DNA from: Cryptomeria japonica
Lineage: Eukaryota > Streptophyta > Pinopsida > Cupressales > Cupressaceae
NCBI RefSeq assembly: GCF_030272615.1
Contig: NC_081409.1
Span: forward strand, 878,237,594-878,301,593
DNA length: 64,000 nucleotides
Direction: 5' to 3'
Shown here: positions 22,636 to 33,361 of the stretch, piece by piece
Position numbering within the stretch: the first letter of the stretch is position 1
Layout: each line of letters opens with the position of its first letter
Notes under the pieces: model-generated
The model's input: only the letters and a program-made list of their open reading frames with translations
What the model was told of the DNA's origin: nothing
Databases searched by the model: none
Program-made: the position numbers and the translations under genes

Positions 22636-25600
22636 ATGTCTGCTCTTTTGTCGTTGCTTTTAATGCTTTCCGTATTTTTGATATCCGCTCTTCCACATTC
22701 TCTCAACAATCTCTCTCATCACCACCACCACCAACAAGAATTGCTCTTGAGATTCAAGGCCGCCGTTTCCAAGAACGGCACTTCTCTGGCCGACTGGACT
22801 CCCCTTCACCCCTTCTTGTGCAACTGGACTGGTGTTACTTGTCACTCGTCTTTTCACACTGTCCGTGCCATCAATTTAACCCTAATGAGTTTAAACGGCA
22901 CCATCTCTCCTGTCCTGGGGAATCTCTCCTCTCTTCGATCCATAGATCTCTCCGGCAATTACCTCACTGGTACCATTCCACCCCAACTCGGCCAGCTCCC
23001 ACATCTACGGACACTCTTGTTGTACGGCAATCAATTAAAAGGAACCATTCCGCCCACTCTCTCCGCTTGCCGCAATTTGCATTTTCTGGCACTCTCCTAT
23101 AACCAACTGCATGGCAGCATTCCGCCTGAGCTGAGTCTTCTCACAAATTTGAAGTACCTCTACTTGGCCTCAAACATTCTCACGGGTACCATTCCGCCCT
23201 CTTTCGAAAATCTCTCTGCCTTAGTCATATTGGATTTGGGTATGAATGAGCTCTACGGCACCATTCCATGGGAAATTGGTGACAAGCTCTCCAATTTGGT
23301 ATCCATTTACTTAAATGGGAAATCAGCTTAGCGGAAACATACCAAACTCCCTCGGAAATTGTTCTCGTCTCGAAGAACTTGTTTTAAGTGGAAACCAGAT
23401 AAGTGGACATATTCCATGGGAAATTGGTGACAAGCTCTCCAATTTGGTAATGCTTAAGTTATGGGGTAATCAGCTTACTGGAAACATACCAAACTCCCTC
23501 GGAAATTGTTCTCGTCTCGAACAACTTTCTTTAAATGAGAATCAACTCGGTGGAACGGTTCCAATGGAGTTGGGTAAGTTGAACCTTCTTTCCCGGCTTA
23601 TCCTACACAGCAATCAACTTGTTAGTGATAGCACTAACACATTGGCCTCTCTCACTGCTCTCACAAATTGCTTCCACTTGCAAGTAATAGAAATGGGAAA
23701 CAATAGCTTCACTGGTGTATTACCCCCATCCATAGGCCAGCTGTCTTCCAATCTCTATCACTTCAGTTTATTATTCACCATGATAAGCGGAAGCATACCA
23801 CAACAGATTGTCAATCTGACAAACTTAACTTTCTTAGATCTACGCAATAATCTTTTGAGCGGCACCATTCCATCTGGAATTAAAAGACTCCATGAGTTGG
23901 AAATTTTGCTTTTGGATGGGAACAAATTAGAAGGAAGCATTCCAAGTGAGATAGGTCAAATGCAACATCTCGGATTCTTAAGTCTTACACACAACCAGTT
24001 ATCTGGTAAAATACCAGATTCTCTTTGTAACTCGCAGCAGCTGAGACGTCTTTTTCTTCACCACAACAATTTATCAGGGGAGATCCCTGTTAGTTTGGAG
24101 GGATGTCAGAAGTTGGAGCTCCTTGACTTATCTTACAATAAACTAGGGGGGAGGATACCTCGTGAAGTCATCGCCAGCCTCAAAAACCTGCAATTCTACC
24201 TCAACCTTTCATGGAATTCTCTGCAAGGGCCATTGCCACAGGAGATGAGTAAAATTGTAATGGCTCAAGCCATAGATATATCTGGAAATCAACTCACTGG
24301 GACCATTCCAAATTCTGTAGGAGACTACACAGCATTAGAGCATCTAAATCTATCCCACAACGCCTTTGTGGGTCCACTACCAGATTCACTCTCCGAATTG
24401 AAAAATCTCCAAGAAATGGATCTCTCTTTCAATCATTTGTCAGGGCGGATTCCAGAAGCAGGGATATTTCCAAATAGAATTGTTGTGATACTGTTTATGG
24501 GAAACCCCGGTCTGTGTGGCCCAAAAAATTATTCATTGCCTCCATGCTCAAATCTGACAGATGAAAAATTCTCTCTGCTAAAAAAAATAGTGTTCCCTGT
24601 TGTTGGAATCATTGTACTTGTATTATGCTTCTTCATCTTAGGAATGCTATGGCGGCATAAACTTTTAAGGCAGCTAGTCCGCCCCTCAAGCTTTATTTTT
24701 CAGAGGCTCAGCTATCCAAAATTTTCTTATCAAGATCTTGTCATTGCAACATCTGACTTTGATGAGTCAAACTTGCTTGGAGTGGGTAGCTTTGGATCAG
24801 TCTACAAAGGCATCTTGAGGGATGGTAAGATAATTGCCATCAAGACCCTTAATTTGCAAAATGAAGAAGCTCTTAAGAGTTTCAGAAGCGAGTGCAAGCT
24901 GTTAGGGAGGATTCGCCACCGTAACCTCGCCAGAATCATTAGTGCTTTTTTCTACCCTGAATTGAAAGGTTTGGTTCTTGAATTTGCCTGTAATGGAAGC
25001 TTGGAAAGACATTTGCACCTTGAAAGGGATGATGAGGAATTTTGTCAATTTGGATTGAGAGAGTGTTTGAGAATTGCTGTAGATGTAGCCCACGGCATGG
25101 AATATTTACATCATGATTGTCCTCTACAAATTGTGCACTGTGATTTAAATTCTAGCAATGTGCTCTTGGATGCCAACATGACAGCCCTTGTCACTGATTT
25201 TGGTATATCCCGTTTAACTAGTATAAATTCTGTAGATTCATTGAGTACAACAACATTTGCACTCAAAGGATCCATTGGATATATTGCCCCAGGTAAATTC
25301 TTTTAGCTAGTTTTCTTTATATTGACATTATCATTTTCTTTATTAGCTTTTTAAGACTTTATTGAATGAAATTGATTGCAGAGTATGGATTGGGTGGGAA
25401 TGTTACCAGGGGAGATGTTTATAGTTATGGAATCCTAATATTGGAGATGATTACAAGGAAGAGGCCAAGTGATGAGATGTTTGTGGGAGACATGAGCTTG
25501 CAAAAGTGGGTGAGATTGGCTTTTCTAGACAGATTAGCAGATATTGTTGATAACGGGCTATGGAGAGATGTGAATGAAAACATGGAGGACAAGAAATGTC

Positions 25601-25815
25601 TTATTTCTTTCATTCATGTTGGTTTGCTTTGTAGTAGTGAATCGCCAAGAGAAAGACCTTCCATAAGAGATGTAGCCAATGCCTTGGAGAGCCTCAAGAC
25701 GTCTTTGATGGGAGATGAAGCTGCTTCCAATTTAAGAGCCACCATATCAGAACTCCTGGCCAATACCAATCCCACAGAAACATTGGCATCTGACAGTCAA
25801 AGTTCTACATTTTAG
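22636..25815 (+). pseudogene. LRR receptor-like kinase (Xa21/FLS2/EFR type), frameshifted
   Basis: Exon 1 is 22636-25292, the intron 25293-25381 (GTAAAT to TTGCAG), exon 2 25382-25815. The product begins with a signal peptide (MSALLSLLLMLSVFLISA), an N-terminal cap ending CNWTGVTC, and about 20 leucine-rich repeats of the LxGxIP plant type. A transmembrane helix follows (about 24590-24650), then a kinase with glycine loop GVGSFGSVYKG, the AIK lysine, HCDLNSSN catalytic loop and DFG. Cysteine before the catalytic Asp marks a non-RD kinase, typical of immune receptors; the usual Lys two residues after that Asp is Asn. The intron just before the GYIAPEYG codons is the position known for this subfamily. 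A single extra A near 23318 shifts the frame in the LRR region and creates TAG at 23329. Otherwise the gene looks intact, so it may be a recent pseudogene or a sequence error. Confidence 0.9.
23266..23561 (+). repeat. 147-bp tandem repeat of two LRRs
   Basis: CCATGGGAAATTGGTGACAA starts at 23266 and again at 23414. The spacing of 148 equals 49 codons plus the one extra base that causes the frameshift. The two units are nearly identical, including ACATACCAAACTCCCTCGG, showing a recent in-frame duplication of two leucine-rich repeats. Confidence 0.9.
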
Positions 25816-28199
25816 ATGTTTATGAACTTCCATGAAGTAGTTTTAGTCCTTTATGTGTGATAATTTCAAGTTTGTCTTTCATCACAAGCTACTCTGCTCT
25901 CCTGTCAAATCCATCTTAAGTTAAATTCATGTGTTTGAGTAAGCATGATGTTTTCAATAAATGCTTATTGAAACAGTCCAAACTGTGTTAACATATTTTC
26001 CTGTTTAGAGCGCTTTCTCTCATAATGTGAAAAAGTCTAAGAATTATTTTCCATTCGTTCCTGAATATTCATTAGTCTCCAATCTCAAAGACATGAGGCC
26101 AATTTACATGTCATACGAACAAGTATGATATATCCATGGCTAGAAAGGAGAAAGCACGAACAAGAATGTAAATATCGTCTTTCTTCTTTCTTTCTTTCTT
26201 TTTTTTTGAGTGGTTTGAATAATTTAGAACGGTTAAATAAATAATAGATCATGGATGTACTTGCAGTATTGATTCAAAATCTAGCTTTCTTATTAATTAA
26301 TTCTCTGTTTAAGCGGACGATAAATGTTTATTCAGTATTTACAATGCATTTTTTATTATTATTATTAATTAATTGAAAATTTAAAAAGTTATTGTATTCC
26401 GATTTGAATTAATTAACAAATATGATCAAAAGTGTATTATAGACATTGTTCTAATTTTTACTTAATCATTTTTTATTGTATCTTTCTATTTTGATTTCGA
26501 TAAAATATCACTACTGTTTTTACATTTAATGTAACAGGTTATAAAATTAATATTAATTTTAAGTTCTTTATTTTTTAGTTTGAATATATAAATAATTAAT
26601 CTTTAAAAAATTAATTCAATATTTTTTTGTAACATTATTGTTAATCAATTAATTTTGACATCTTTAATCGAAATAATATAATTTCTATAATATAAATAAT
26701 AATAAATGCAATCAACATAATTAGTTGTATCAAAATTATGTTGTATATTTTTAAAAATATATAATCTATATATCAAAGTGTTGTAGCTACTATCAAATCA
26801 GACAACCTTTCTTAAGTACTAGCCTTTGAAACTTCTATACGAGTCGTGTCTTATCAAAAATGTTCTAGCTACTATAAGATTATATAGTCTTTCCTAAAAA
26901 ATAACTTTTGGACCTTCTATAATTAATTTGTCCCCACTGCTATGTAACAAAAATCTTCATGTCACTTTGCAAAATAATGGATAAAGAAGGTTATTTTGAA
27001 TTATCAATATGATTAGAATGTAATTATTTGTGTGAAAGATATAAATAGTAAGAAATATGTTATAACTATTTGATAATGTACAAGTACATGAGAATGGGGG
27101 ACAAAATAGAAGTTAAAAGTGGCCACTTAATTTTAAAATAGCCAAACATAAAATGGGATAAGATAAATAAAAATGTTGACACTCAAAATTTAAAGATGTC
27201 ATTAGAGTAACAATTATAGTGCTTCGACTCTAGTTTCTAAAATACAAAAGAGTTTTAAAAATGGTTAAATATTATAAGGGTTGGCCACTGAGTGCACAAA
27301 AACTTGCTCCTAATTTTATCATCAAACTATAACATAGTAGATCGAGCATGTACATTTAATGCTATATAATTTGTAATTTCTTTTTAAAATTATTTTTGAA
27401 GTGGATGCATTCTAAAAATGTCATTTTTGACCATGCATGTTACAAAAAATCTATATAAATAATTGAAATATATATTTTTAATTTGTAAACAATGAAGAAT
27501 AGAGCAATATAATGTGTTGCTTTTTTCCAACTAGATAACTTATAAAAATATAGAGAAAAATAATAGATATATTTATGAGCAATATAAAAATATTAGTGAA
27601 AAGAATGAAAAGAAATATCATATTGTATTTAAAATAGAAAATAAGAAAATGATAGAAATTCAAGAAGCAAACCAATATTTTATTGGTAGCTTTGTTAAAT
27701 TTTAGTAAATTTGACAATGTTGAAGTCATAAGATGCTATTCAATACAAAATATATATTTTTAGGAAGTTGAATAGTGTTCTTTCATAAAATTGATCAAAC
27801 AACCCTTAATTACACAATGTGCTCATATTACATAACATCAATGTATTATCTAATGCTATCAAATTATACAATACAAGAATGTTACATACATTTTTTAAAA
27901 GTGAGATAGATATGAAAAAATAAAGAAACCCATTATGTGGTCCCACTTTATAGATCTATCCATGCTTTCTAATTTTTTCTATAAAATTCTATGACATTAT
28001 TTTGTTTTATAGGCCTAAAGGTGATTGGTGTACATTGGAAAACTAGAATTCTTCAATCATTACATTATTTTGGTTGATTAGGAGTTCTAATTGTGACTTT
28101 TGTTTAATATTAGCATAAATTTTTCAATTTGTTAATTTTTGTAACAAATGTTTCTTTTTATTTAATTTTTAATAGTATTGTAACATTGCAGATTGTATC

Positions 28200-28870
28200 C
28201 TCATACAATTTCATACTCACTTGGGCCTCACTTTGATATTTTTATCTTGTATGCCCTAATTTTGCCGAATTCTTGCTCACCCAAATATCATATCATCAAT
28301 CTTCATTTCTTTATGTGCTTTCTAGTCCTTTGTTTAACCTAGATGGACTAGACAAAGGAAACTAGCACCCTTGTCCATATTAAAAGGGCCCAATTTTGGA
28401 CCCTCTAATGGTAAAAAAAATTTAGGCGAGAATATATTTCCTATGTTAGATTTCCTCATAATTTCGAACATGTTTTGTGGGATGAGGTATAAAAGTAAGT
28501 ATTACCCCTTATTTGGAACATATCTCCTAATTTTGATTTCAATTCCTATCAAAAAAATTCAAGATAGTAAGTAATCAAGAATTATTAAAGCAATGAAGGA
28601 GAGGTCAAGTGTTCAGATTTCAAGTGTTGAAGATAACATCCATGATCAAGTTTTTATGAAGATAATCCTACATTCCTACATGACAACATCAACCTTTACA
28701 TGAAGACTTAAAAGCAAGATTCATAAAGGTATAACATTTCCAATTCAAAATTTCAATTTTAAATCTAGCATCTTCCATTTCAAGGCACACTTTCAATTTC
28801 ATTTCAATTCATCATAAGGTTAATTGCAAACCTGAGGTTTGGCCTAGGCAAACCCCTACTAACCTAATTG
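28200..28870 (+). repeat. gypsy-like LTR fragment, unit A
   Basis: A GGGCCCAATTTTGG block (near 28386) is followed by a GCGAGAATATATTTC block, a TATA box GAGGTATAAAAGTAAG at about 28476-28491, and downstream AAACCTGAGGTTTGGCCTAGGCAAACCCC. The same order of blocks occurs at 60838-61560, which supports a shared LTR family in plus orientation. The unit B copy is at about 43680-44200. Confidence 0.5.
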
Positions 28871-28889
28871 TATAGTGGAATTGGAAGAC

Positions 28890-29639
28890 TAAACTATTGC
28901 AAAACCAAATTAAGATGTAACCACTTAAGACCCTAGTTCTACAATGAAATCCACTATACACAAATGAAGAACCTAAAACCATGCAAAGCAATAAATATAA
29001 AAGATTATACTATTCACATGCTCATTAGGGTTTAATCTCCATTGTTTCCTTTCTTCATTGATCTAGCTTGATATTGTTTCTCTCAAAGTTTATCTATGCA
29101 CAAGAGCTCATTAAAGAATGAATTGTGGTGGTGTAGTTGTTTGAGTGATTGATTATTGTGAAGGTTTGCATGAGCATTAAGATTAGGGATTAATAAGGAT
29201 AAAAGGATCCTCTATTATAAAGAGTACTCTAGAAATGGAGGGATAGGATTAAGACTTGTAGGGATAAATGGTTGGCTCAGATTAGAGGTTAGGTAGAGAA
29301 AATAGGAAAATATTAAAGAGGTGGTTAAAGGTGAATTAAGAGATGAATGATAAGTGTCATGGAGGGAAAATCATTAATAAATTAATTAAATTAATGAAGG
29401 TTTATTTAATTAATAAAAGAAGTGGGACAAATTAAATAAATAAAAATATATCTATTTAATTTAGGAAAAGGATAATTTAAATAAAAAAAAATTTATTTAA
29501 ATGGGGAAAGGCTAGAAAGGGATAAGAGAATTAATTAAATAAATAAAGACCTATTTAATTAATAGAAGGCTTAGGATAAATTAATTAACTAAATAAAAAT
29601 ATTTATTTGATTAGGCTAGGACGATTTTAGGTGTCTACA
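28890..29639 (-). repeat. TGTAGAC-type LTR-like block, unit A left
   Basis: On the minus strand it starts TGTAGACACCTAAAATCG at 29639, passes a TTAATTAAAT-rich tract, and has a TATA-like CTTTATAATAGAGG near 29205-29222. It is similar to the block at 32630-33361, so the two could be the LTRs of one minus-strand element with the copia RT remnant at 30755 between them. I could not find a matching primer site. The unit B equivalent is 44220-44992. Confidence 0.5.
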
Positions 29640-30379
29640 CCAACAACATTTTCTCTCTTGTGTTTGCAGGTCACATGATCTAAAGACAAAAAATATAGAT
29701 CTAAGAAGAGGAAATCGAGATGCACAAGACCTAATTTTGAAGAACTAGAAAATCTTGGACACTAACAATTGGTAAATATTGTCCGATAATTTTTTGATGA
29801 ATATTTATGGAGATACTTGGAGTGATATCCTGGTTCTAAAAATATTTCATTCATCGACATCATATCATTTTATACAATGACATCTAGCATTACTATCCCA
29901 GATTTCTAAGCTTAGACTTCAGCCATAGGTTCCTCTCTGCTTCCTATTCCTAGATCTATGTTTCATGTTTGCATACCTATTTTTAAATTGCTTGTATATG
30001 GTGATCATTGTAAATTTTGCATTAGTAACTCTAGTTTGTGCATTCAGTTTACATCATTTCAATTGCTCATGTTTTTAACTCAACCCAAGGAGCTCAACAC
30101 AAGAAGTACTGAATCCATCTTGATCTCAACCCCTTTCCCTTCAAATTGGAGGCTACTATTGATATAAGGTTACTATTGATACATGAGCAATGAGGGTTTG
30201 AGGGAAGTGCCCTCGACTTTAGGGAGTTGCAAGGGGGTGACCCCTTGTTGGCCTTGGTCTCGTGATCGTCTATGGGTCTAGGGGGCATCACCCTTGAAAA
30301 AAAAAATTATTTATAATGTATCATTGTGAATCTTGACCATTTATCATTAGATTATATATCTAATGATGGATATTTTGTG

Positions 30380-30720
30380 TACTTTTTTTTTCCTATAAGA
30401 AAACCCTATACTATGAGGGCATTGTAGGGCATTTTATTATGACTATTGTATTGTGATGTATTGTCAGCGTCTGATAGCTATTGTGTTTCATTTGGATCTC
30501 TATTGGTGACACTCTTATGAGAACCTTTCTCTACAAGTATATTGTAGTCAATTGTTGATTTATGAATAATATATTAAGTAGCTTTTGTTGCATGGGGTTT
30601 TTCTCCCAAAAAGGTTTTCCCCACGTAAATCACTTTGTTGTTGTATGCATGCTATTTATGTTTATTTCTATTAAGTTTCTACAATTGTTGTAAATATTTG
30701 TAAAATTTATGCACTACCTT
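30380..30720 (+). repeat. copia LTR-like fragment, plus orientation
   Basis: It contains GGGGTTTTTCTCCC, a short spacer, then GGTTTTCCCCACGTAAA near 30594-30630. This is the reverse complement of the conserved hairpin in the minus-strand copia LTRs at 19372, 50980 and 57090. It therefore looks like the R/U5 part of a plus-strand copia LTR. A copy lies at about 45560-45890 in unit B. Confidence 0.45.
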
Positions 30721-30754
30721 CATCTCAAGGTAAGTGTAGGAAGTCATTTTACTA

Positions 30755-30973
30755 CTAAACTTCCTTAGAAGTTGTTGACTGAAACCTAGGCACCATACAC
30801 ACTTCTTGTATTGTATTTGGTCTTGAAGTAGTTACATACAAAAAATTACCAATCATTTGCCTATACAAAGTTTGATTTATTAAAGAGGACTCATCATCTT
30901 TGTCCAATTCGCACCAAGTGACCATAGATGTAATATTTAGGTTGGAATATTTCACCTTAAACTTGTTCAACAT
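30755..30973 (-). pseudogene. copia reverse transcriptase C-terminal remnant, unit A
   Basis: A minus-strand frame includes NQTLYRQMIGNFLYVTTSRP, the copia segment just after the RT palm (compare the [16 protein letters not shown] segment near 53290-53310). The longer unit B copy at 45936-46364 shows the upstream YVDDIIFG catalytic motif, confirming the identity. Confidence 0.75.
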
Positions 30974-31118
30974 TTCTCTTATATTCTTGATTTGAGATGT
31001 GAATATACATTTTTCTAATAGAGAGATTTGTAAACAAATAAATAAAGGTAACTCACCAAGAATTGAAATTTCATATCCTTTTTGTGTAGAATCTTGGAAT
31101 TCCTTGTAAATTGCATCA

Positions 31119-32212
31119 GGGTGAACTCACAAAGCTGGTTCCCACTTTTGCCAATGAAGGAAATTGGTGAAAGTGGAAAATTTTGTTTACGGGGGGTTCG
31201 AGCGAAGTGGGGGTGTTTGAACGGAATACCCTTTGGGGTTCAAGCGAAGACCCCACTTCGCTCGAACCCCATCTTTTGAGTGAAGCACCTTTAATGCCCA
31301 TTTATGTCATTTTTCAATTATAGCGCGGGGGTTTGATCAAACCCCCCTTCATTCAAACCCCCCTAAAAAAGGGGGGTTCGCTCGAACTCCCCTTCGTTCG
31401 AACCCCTTTTTTAACACTTCTCTGAAGACTTCTACATTTTTTTGCAGATTTTTGTCCTTGAAACCTCTGGTTGAAGGCTCAAATGGAATGATCTTGACAA
31501 CCCAAAATGTACTATTATATTCCTCGAAGAAAGCTTTCCAATGAATATAATTTTATTACATATTGATTTTATTATGAACCTATTTTTTTAATTTTACCAA
31601 ATATAGGTTTTTCACCGAACATGAACTTCTCTGTTCAACACATTGGGAAAAATAGGAAACTAATTCAAAATTTTTTTGAAAAATATCTAAGCTCCGGGTA
31701 TTGATGTCTTCTTTCTAAAAATAAAAATAAAATTGAATTTCGATATATATAGAATAAGTTATGTGTTCAAACGTAAACCTATGTCTGAATTATGACTAGT
31801 CGGACTTCAAAACTTAATAAAATGAAAAATATTGAACATGTCACTATCAAACCAATTGCAAGCCTTGGATAGTGATGTTACAAACCAAAATTCAAAAGAA
31901 TTGAGATTTTATCATTTATACAAAAAAATTTATGGGTTTCGGGAGGCACATCACTCTTAAAAAATGTAGTTTGTTGTAAAAAACTACTTTTCGAGGAGGA
32001 TGGAAAAATTAAAAAAAAAATCCTTCAAAAAAATTTGAAAAAAATATATATAGAATCTACAGACAAAATTCTACAAATCACTAATTTAAATCATCTTCAA
32101 ATTCTTATTAGTTTAAAAGTTATAGTTGTCGGAAGTTGAAGATTATTTTAAAATTGTTCATCTCAGTGTCAAAAGTGGCAAAAAAGTGGGAACCATTATT
32201 GTGAGTTCACCC
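31119..32212. mobile_element. Non-autonomous DNA transposon, GGGT family, copy 2
   Basis: A 1094-bp element bounded by the 4-bp duplication atca (31115-31118 and 32213-32216). Left end GGGTGAACTCACAA then, after three bases, TGGTTCCCACTTTT; the right end on the minus strand gives the same two 14-base blocks with three different bases between them. The corresponding site in unit B (near 46268) is empty and has a single copy of the target. A GC-rich core at about 31190-31425 repeats GGGGTTCGAGCGAA-type words many times in both orientations. No ORF resembles a transposase. Size, end structure, core position and 4-bp duplication match the element at 11561-12715. Confidence 0.9.
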
Positions 32213-32629
32213 ATCATTACTTTCTCCGAAAATAATGTCATCCACATATACAATAATAGTCAATTGTTGGTTGCATTCAACTTTGATGTATAGGTTATTA
32301 TCCATGGTATTGAGATATTAAAGCAATTTTATAAAATTATAAAATTGAGATCCAACAAGCAGTGTCATTATGTGTTACTTCAAGACAATATACAACTATA
32401 TTAGTATTTTAAAAAAATGATTTTGGGACCATTAAATAGAGTTAAACTTCTTAAGGGTGGGAAATCATGGAAGAGCTTCACAATAAACATAGGAGATTAA
32501 GAATATCCCACTACATTATTAAAAGGTAATTTAAACAAAAGAAACTAACAAGGGAAATAGGCATAAGAGAAAGAACACATGCACTGATATTTTTTAGGTA
32601 TGGGAAAGGAACCTCATATCTTAATGTTT

Positions 32630-33361
32630 ATGTTGAAATTGGATATCAAAATTATTTTAAAACCCATCAAGATTCAACCACTAAATTGTAGTTCTACAAT
32701 GAATTCAACATAAAACCAATGGAGAACCTAGATCATGTAAATATTAAACAAATAAATGTTTTACCTTTACATGCTCTTAAGGTTTGATCTACATTGTCCT
32801 CTTATCTCCATTGAATTTTTTTGATATTATGGTTTCTCTCAGATTATGTGCATAAGAGCTCAATAGATAATAGATTGTGGTTGTGTATCCAATTTGGTAG
32901 AGTGTACTTACTTGCTTGATTGATTCTATGAAAGTATGGGGAGGATATATCTTTTATAGAGAATACCCTAGAAATGGAGGGCTAGGATAAAGAGTTGAAG
33001 GTGTAAATGGTCAGCTTAGTAGATGATAGGCATAGGAAATAGGAAAACATTAGGAGAGTGCTTAAAGGTAAATTAAGATATGAATGACAAGTGTCAAGGA
33101 GGAAAAAATGAATGAATTAATTAAATAAACAAAAAAATATTTAATTAATAGAAGAGGTGGGGCCAATCAAATTAATAAAATATTTATTTAATTTAGGAAA
33201 AGGATAATTTAAATAAATAAAAATATTTATTCAAATGGGGAAAGGCTAGAAGAGGATTAGTAGATTAATTAAATAAATTAATTAATTGAAGGCTTAAGAT
33301 AAAATAATTAAATTAAAAAAATATTTATTTAATTAGGCTAGGACAAATTTAGTTGTCTACA
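32630..33361 (-). repeat. TGTAGAC-type LTR-like block, unit A right
   Basis: On the minus strand it starts TGTAGACAACTAAATTTG at 33361 with a TATA-like CTATAAAAGATATATCC near 32945-32960. Same architecture as 28890-29639. The unit B equivalent is 46660-47417. Confidence 0.5.

Noticed and set aside
22602-23102. 166-codon frame overlapping the receptor-kinase start
   Set aside because: Out-of-frame shadow of the LRR coding sequence; no signal peptide or domain.
26000-27960. Non-coding RNA or second host gene in the AT-rich start of the duplication units
   Set aside because: No frames, splice pattern or stable structure visible; conservation between units reflects duplication.
31119-32212. Mutator-type element with 9-bp target duplication
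   Set aside because: The nine bases on each side do not match; only atca is duplicated, and the empty site in unit B supports 4 bp.
28890-33361. Complete gypsy element with paired LTRs in unit A
   Set aside because: The two LTR-like blocks are similar, but no primer site, polypurine tract, target duplication or gypsy pol was found; the only RT remnant between them is copia.
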